DNA from: Patiria pectinifera | Lineage: Eukaryota > Echinodermata > Asteroidea > Valvatida > Asterinidae | Assembly: GCA_029964075.1 (NCBI GenBank) | Contig: CM057142.1 | Location: 25,422,392 to 25,486,391 of the forward strand | Reading direction: 5' to 3' | Length of the DNA stretch: 64,000 nt | Part shown: in pieces, positions 51,153-64,000 of the stretch | Numbering within the stretch: the first letter of the stretch is position 1 | Layout: every line of letters begins with the position of its first letter | Position numbers and translations under genes: made by a program | The notes under the pieces: generated by a model | Seen by the model: the letters and a program-made list of their open reading frames with translations, nothing else | Told to the model about the DNA's origin: nothing | Databases searched by the model: none

Positions 51153-51188
51153 TTCTTTTCAGACCCACACATCTTCTCAAAAGAGATA
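51153..51188 (+). promoter_or_regulatory. Second histone-type 3'-end signal, plus strand, split by the hAT element
   Basis: Removing the hAT element and one target duplication joins GGGTTCTTTTC (ending 50316) to AGACCCACACATCTTCTC (from 51161). That restores a near-complete histone-type stem-loop with one mismatched pair, followed by CAAAAGAGA at the same distance as in the minus-strand copy. The similarity to the inverted copy continues for about 40 bases past this (GGTGTTAC, ACCCTCAC). Confidence 0.58.
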
Positions 51189-51384
51189 TGTCCACATGGT
51201 GTTACTGCCAACCCTCACTGGTTTTTAAGGTATAGATTCATGTCTTAACAGCAGTCTGCAATCTTCTTGTTTACTTGCTGCACGTGACTAGCCTGTTTGT
51301 GTAATTATTTTATTTGGATTATAAGTTCCATTCATGCAGATCCAACCTATTGTAGTGACACCAGTTTGACCAATCTTGTAACCC

Positions 51385-51545
51385 AGTACCCGCTGCTATA
51401 TATTAGATTCGAACCAGGCAGTGATCCTGGCAAGCTGGGTGGTTGAGTGGTAATACATCTGCACCAGTAGGCAGGAGGTCATGGTTTCAAATACCACCCG
51501 AGTAGTTTGTGAATTTTTGCTCACAATCACTTGGGACAACACTTA
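51385..51545 (+). repeat. tRNA-derived SINE, plus strand
   Basis: Contains a box A-like GGTGGTTGAGTGGTAATAC and a box B-like GGTTTCAAATACC in tRNA spacing (51433-51503). It is preceded by ACCCGCTGCTATATATTAGA and followed by ACCCGAGTAG. The same arrangement, including ACCCGCTGCTACATCATAT, is found on the minus strand at 63100-63260, so this is a family and not a tRNA gene. Confidence 0.65.
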
Positions 51546-52377
51546 TTTATAAAATACGTCGATGAAAGGCAAAACCCTATTATTGAACCCAGCCCAATCC
51601 ATGCACAGATTCAATGGTAATGGCTGAAGCGTTGTGCCATCTATGGTACAAAACAATGGCTCAATGTCAGTTATTCTGAGCAATAAGCTAGCACAATGCT
51701 TCCATCATTACTGAGGATCACCGTGAGTGTCAGTGCCTTGATTTGTCAAAACAGGGTACCAGGATTCAAGAACTTTGGAAGTGTACCAACGATCAGTGTT
51801 AGTCGAAAGAAGGGGCTCAGAAGCTAGGGTGAGTCCAAGTCACTCGTGCATTCAGGTAGTCCTGCCAAACCCTTTACTTTGCCTCTACATATTTTCCATT
51901 TAACTCTTTCTCACTGTAGCACACCCTAGTTGGGGCTCCAAGGACACAAGTCACAGCCCCACCCCCATGTTGCCTGTATTATTTTGCTTAAGTTTTGAAA
52001 TTTGGGGGCACCAGGAAACACAGTTCTTAGGAATGATAGAATTTTGGAAATGTGTTCACGCAGTACGCCAAAGACAATGAACAGTCCAACTTTCTTTTTT
52101 CTAATTAACCAGTAGGAAAAAAGTATTTTGAGACAAATTCCAAACACCTTCCCCCCAACATATCCTTGTGTGCCATTGCTTTATATGCATGTATTTCACA
52201 ATATTTTTGTTTGCTTGCAGAAATTACTTGTGATAAGAAGAATCATGTCCACAGCTTGTATCTGCTGATAGCAAGAGAAAGAAAACATCCAAACCCACGC
52301 AAGTTGGAAAAAAATTGTTGATAACTTACTAAGTTTGCATCTGTCTCATTTCTCATGGCACGAGTGCCCTTGTTAGG
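51546..52377. other. Upstream region of the protease gene
   Basis: No complete element recognised. TTTGTTTGCTTGCAG at about 52220 resembles a splice acceptor and could begin a non-coding leader exon, but no matching donor is evident. Confidence 0.4.
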
Positions 52378-52384
52378 TATATAG
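52378..52384 (+). promoter_or_regulatory. Candidate TATA box of the protease gene
   Basis: TATATAG lies about 70 bp upstream of the start codon, leaving room for a 5' UTR of about 40 bases. Digestive protease genes commonly have TATA promoters and short leaders. No other element was identified, so this rests on position and motif only. Confidence 0.45.
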
Positions 52385-52451
52385 TGCATTCTTAATGTAG
52401 AGAATTTCACAATCCATCAAGTGATTATAGTGTTGTGTACACGTTTTCATC

Positions 52452-61717
<9,266 letters not shown>

Positions 61718-61736
61718 CATGTTGAATCTGTTTAAT

Positions 61737-61742
61737 ATTAAA
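61737..61742 (+). terminator. Candidate polyadenylation signal of the protease gene
   Basis: ATTAAA lies 20 bases after the stop codon. Very short 3' UTRs are usual for digestive proteases. Another candidate is AATAAA near 62746. Neither can be confirmed without transcripts. Confidence 0.35.
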
Positions 61743-63099
61743 ACAACAATAACAGCAGAACACAAATGCCCAATATCCAAGCATGACTCAAGCAGGCAGT
61801 CACATATGAAAGTGTTTTGATTGCTTAAACAAATATTTGGCGGGGAGCTAAAAAGACAATATTTACCCTTATAGAGGATATGATTTAATCTTATAATTGA
61901 CCTTTGTCCTATTTCCATATTTGAAAATTGCAGACTTTTCGCAAAAAGTTTTACCAAGTGGACATTGACTAGTCTATGGAATATCCCCATGGAGTATCCC
62001 TTTGCACAATAAGGGTCTATGGTATGTTAGCAAATTTGACGATTAATGATGGAACTAGACTGGGTCTTGACCTAGAGATTCTGACCAATCAGCGAATGAT
62101 CATCACATAATGCCTGTAATGCGAACGCTACTTGCGCGTCACGCCCACGATGAGCATTCGCGTGTCCTATATGCGCAGCCTTTCAACAGTTTTGAAAGCC
62201 AATGTCGTGTCTAGATTTGATTAGATCTCTACTCCAAATTGACCGATCAACAGCCTAGTCAAATTTCGGAATGAAACAACGTCACCGCCGACTCTGATTG
62301 GCTGGCATAGTACAGGGCCGCATACATTTCCATGCTTTGGTATATCAGACATTAATAACACGTAGGACCTGACACAGAGGGCTCCGTTAGACAATGGGTG
62401 ATTCTCACTAGTCATTGACTACAAGAACTGGAGATTTTTTCTAGGGGATAGACTACAATCAATGGGGGAAGCTTCATGGAAAGACACTTGAAAAGTTAAA
62501 CCGAATAAATTTACTGATTATATTCACAACACTCAAAAATTCAGTTAAACCAAAGGGAATGGTGGTTAAGTGGAGTAATTGTGAAGAACTATTTCCTATA
62601 CAATAACTGCTTGCACTGAAGCCATCATGGAGGTGTGTGCTTCTCCCAGAATAATTGCGATCCATATCTTGTGCCAGGCCCAAGGTGTACGGGTCACAGT
62701 GCAATTCTGGTTTAGCTAAGGATCCAACAGAATTGCTTAAGTTTCAATAAAGATGCCCCGTTCCTGGATACCACTTCTATCTTGAAATATTGTCCTTTTG
62801 TTTTCACACCAGCATATTGACTTTCAAAAAGTAATTCACAAAACATCCACCCAACATTAATGAAACCCCCCCCCCGAAAAAGGAAACACAGCTGGTTCTT
62901 GTCAGTGAACCTGAATCAAATATACCAATACTGAAGAACAAAATTGGTATTAAACAACTGTTAATCATACTTTGTGCCAAAATTATGTAACATTACCCAA
63001 CATACAACAAAAGTGACCAAATATGTTACTCCTTTGTCTTAGAACTTCCTCTTCAATATTAGATTTTACCCTTCACGGACTTATACACTGTATACTCAG
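61743..63099. other. Downstream of the protease gene, nothing recognised
   Basis: Non-coding sequence. The open frame at 61601-61990 on the minus strand overlaps protease exon 5 and is a shadow. Confidence 0.5.
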
Positions 63100-63260
63100 T
63101 GTGTTAATCCCTCGAGTGAAAGTGAGAACAAAATAACCCGGGTGGAACTTGAACCCACGACCTGCTATCCACTGTCCAGTACAAACATCATACCACTCGA
63201 CCACAGAGCTTGTGGGATTGGTTGGCTGGTTGAATATGATGTAGCAGCGGGTACCTCCTT
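63100..63260 (-). repeat. tRNA-derived SINE, minus strand
   Basis: On the minus strand: ACCCGCTGCTACATCATATT, then a tRNA-like part with CTGTGGTCGAGTGGTATGAT (box A side) and GTCGTGGGTTCAAGTTCCAC (box B side), ending in CCACCCGGGTTATTTTGTTC. Same order as the plus-strand copy at 51385-51545. The box B here, GGTTCAAGTTCC, is better preserved. Confidence 0.7.
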
Positions 63261-63860
63261 TCTATTTAGAAATTCCGCTTCATTTTCATCATGTACAGTT
63301 TACTTATTGACTTGACAGAGTTATTTTTAAGACTACTTTTGCTTGAAAATCTTTTGAATTTTTAGGCACTATGCACTGTGTCTTTCAATTTTGTTCCTTG
63401 GGAAGGAGGGAGGTAAGCAATGGAGCTTTTAGTTTAAAGGAGCCCTATAAAAATCACAATTTCAAGGCTAAAAGACACATGATCATTATTCAATGAAATC
63501 AAATTGACAAAGGGATGCATGTACGAGGGAAAGACATGCTGCCAACGAATGCACCACTCGTGTTTTATCTCACATAATTTACTACTCTTTATGTTCTTTA
63601 TTTACATAGTTTTTCAAGCTCTACACAATCAGCACATACACAAAATCAGCACATGAAAAAGGGGTAAGATTTTGACATATTAGTTGCAAATAAATGTTCA
63701 CCGAGTCAAACTGATATGTGCATGTAAATGTTACAGAATAAAACTTGAGGTTCTTGTTTGTTGGGTTACAAACGCAGAGTGGTCAGGCTGGCATCTATTT
63801 CATATGTCATAAACTTTGCCACAATAATAACTGAAAATTGTTGAAACATTTGTCAACCTA

Positions 63861-63874
63861 CCGCTAGAGGGCGC
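63861..63874 (+). promoter_or_regulatory. CTCF-like motif
   Basis: CCGCTAGAGGGCGC matches the bilaterian CTCF core (CC..(C/T)AG(A/G)GGGCGC type). It could be an insulator site between the protease gene and what follows. Motif match only; occupancy unknown. Confidence 0.45.
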
Positions 63875-63886
63875 TTTAGCATTTTA

Positions 63887-63894
63887 TGACGTCA
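63887..63894. promoter_or_regulatory. Full palindromic CRE
   Basis: TGACGTCA, the full CREB/ATF site, lies 12 bp after the CTCF-like motif. Full CREs are enriched in promoters, so a gene start may lie just beyond the window. Motif only. Confidence 0.35.
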
Positions 63895-64000
63895 CCGGTA
63901 ATTCTTTTTCTTAAGTACAACGGTAGCCAGAGACTAGCATCTTTGAAAGCAAGTTCACATCTTTTTCCACTTTCTAATTATGAGGCTTCCGGTTTGGACC

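Larger units (their letters stand above)
63261..64000. other. No gene seen at window end
   Basis: Non-coding apart from the candidate regulatory motifs at 63861-63894. Confidence 0.5.

Noticed and set aside
51433..51503. Functional tRNA gene
   Set aside because: Box A and box B are present but the stems are poor, and the same unit with the same flanks recurs at 63100-63260, so it is a SINE.

Overview
This is animal nuclear DNA: AT-rich, with multi-kilobase introns bounded by GT..AG splice sites, very dense in interspersed repeats, and covering two protein-coding genes that are both on the + strand. The many short TACATGTACA and ACCGGTAC runs, the repeat types (DIRS, hAT and pogo/Tigger-like miniature elements, tRNA-derived SINEs) and the vertebrate-like form of the encoded proteins suggest an invertebrate deuterostome (echinoderm, hemichordate or lancelet). 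The species cannot be settled from the sequence alone.

Left and middle (1-43.9 kb): the 3' end of a PPP1R21-like gene (FERRY complex / Rab5 effector coiled-coil protein). Three in-frame exons are visible: 23133-23231, 42193-42321 and the tiny last exon 43890-43916. They are separated by introns of about 19.0 kb and 1.6 kb. Nothing coding was recognised upstream of 23133, so that stretch is either the preceding intron or contains exons I could not recognise. These introns hold a family of TTTAAAGGGA-ended miniature elements (four of five copies), a large 21-bp minisatellite at 11.3-15.1 kb split by a hAT-type element, several dispersed repeat pairs, and a miniature hAT-like element with a perfect 8-bp target duplication.

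Intergenic region (43.9-52.4 kb): a pogo/Tigger-like MITE, another inverted-repeat element, a 33-bp minisatellite of about 35 copies (48.08-49.24 kb) that is open in five of six frames but is not a gene, and an inverted pair of histone-type mRNA 3'-end signals. One of these signals is interrupted in its stem-loop by an 836-bp hAT-type element with a perfect 8-bp target duplication.

Right (52.4-61.7 kb): a complete five-exon gene for a secreted chymotrypsin-like serine protease of 275 residues with an intact catalytic triad. It has an unusual activation site and an S1 pocket that does not fit trypsin specificity. Intron 1 contains a hAT-like element with a perfect 36-bp inverted repeat inside it, then a 1.75-kb foldback element that carries a nested MITE. 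Intron 2 contains a decayed DIRS1-type tyrosine-recombinase retrotransposon with recognisable inverted terminal repeats and internal complementary region. Intron 4 contains an inverted fragment of the hAT-type element seen at 11.8 kb. The last 2.3 kb holds a tRNA-derived SINE and, at the edge, a CTCF-like motif next to a full CRE.
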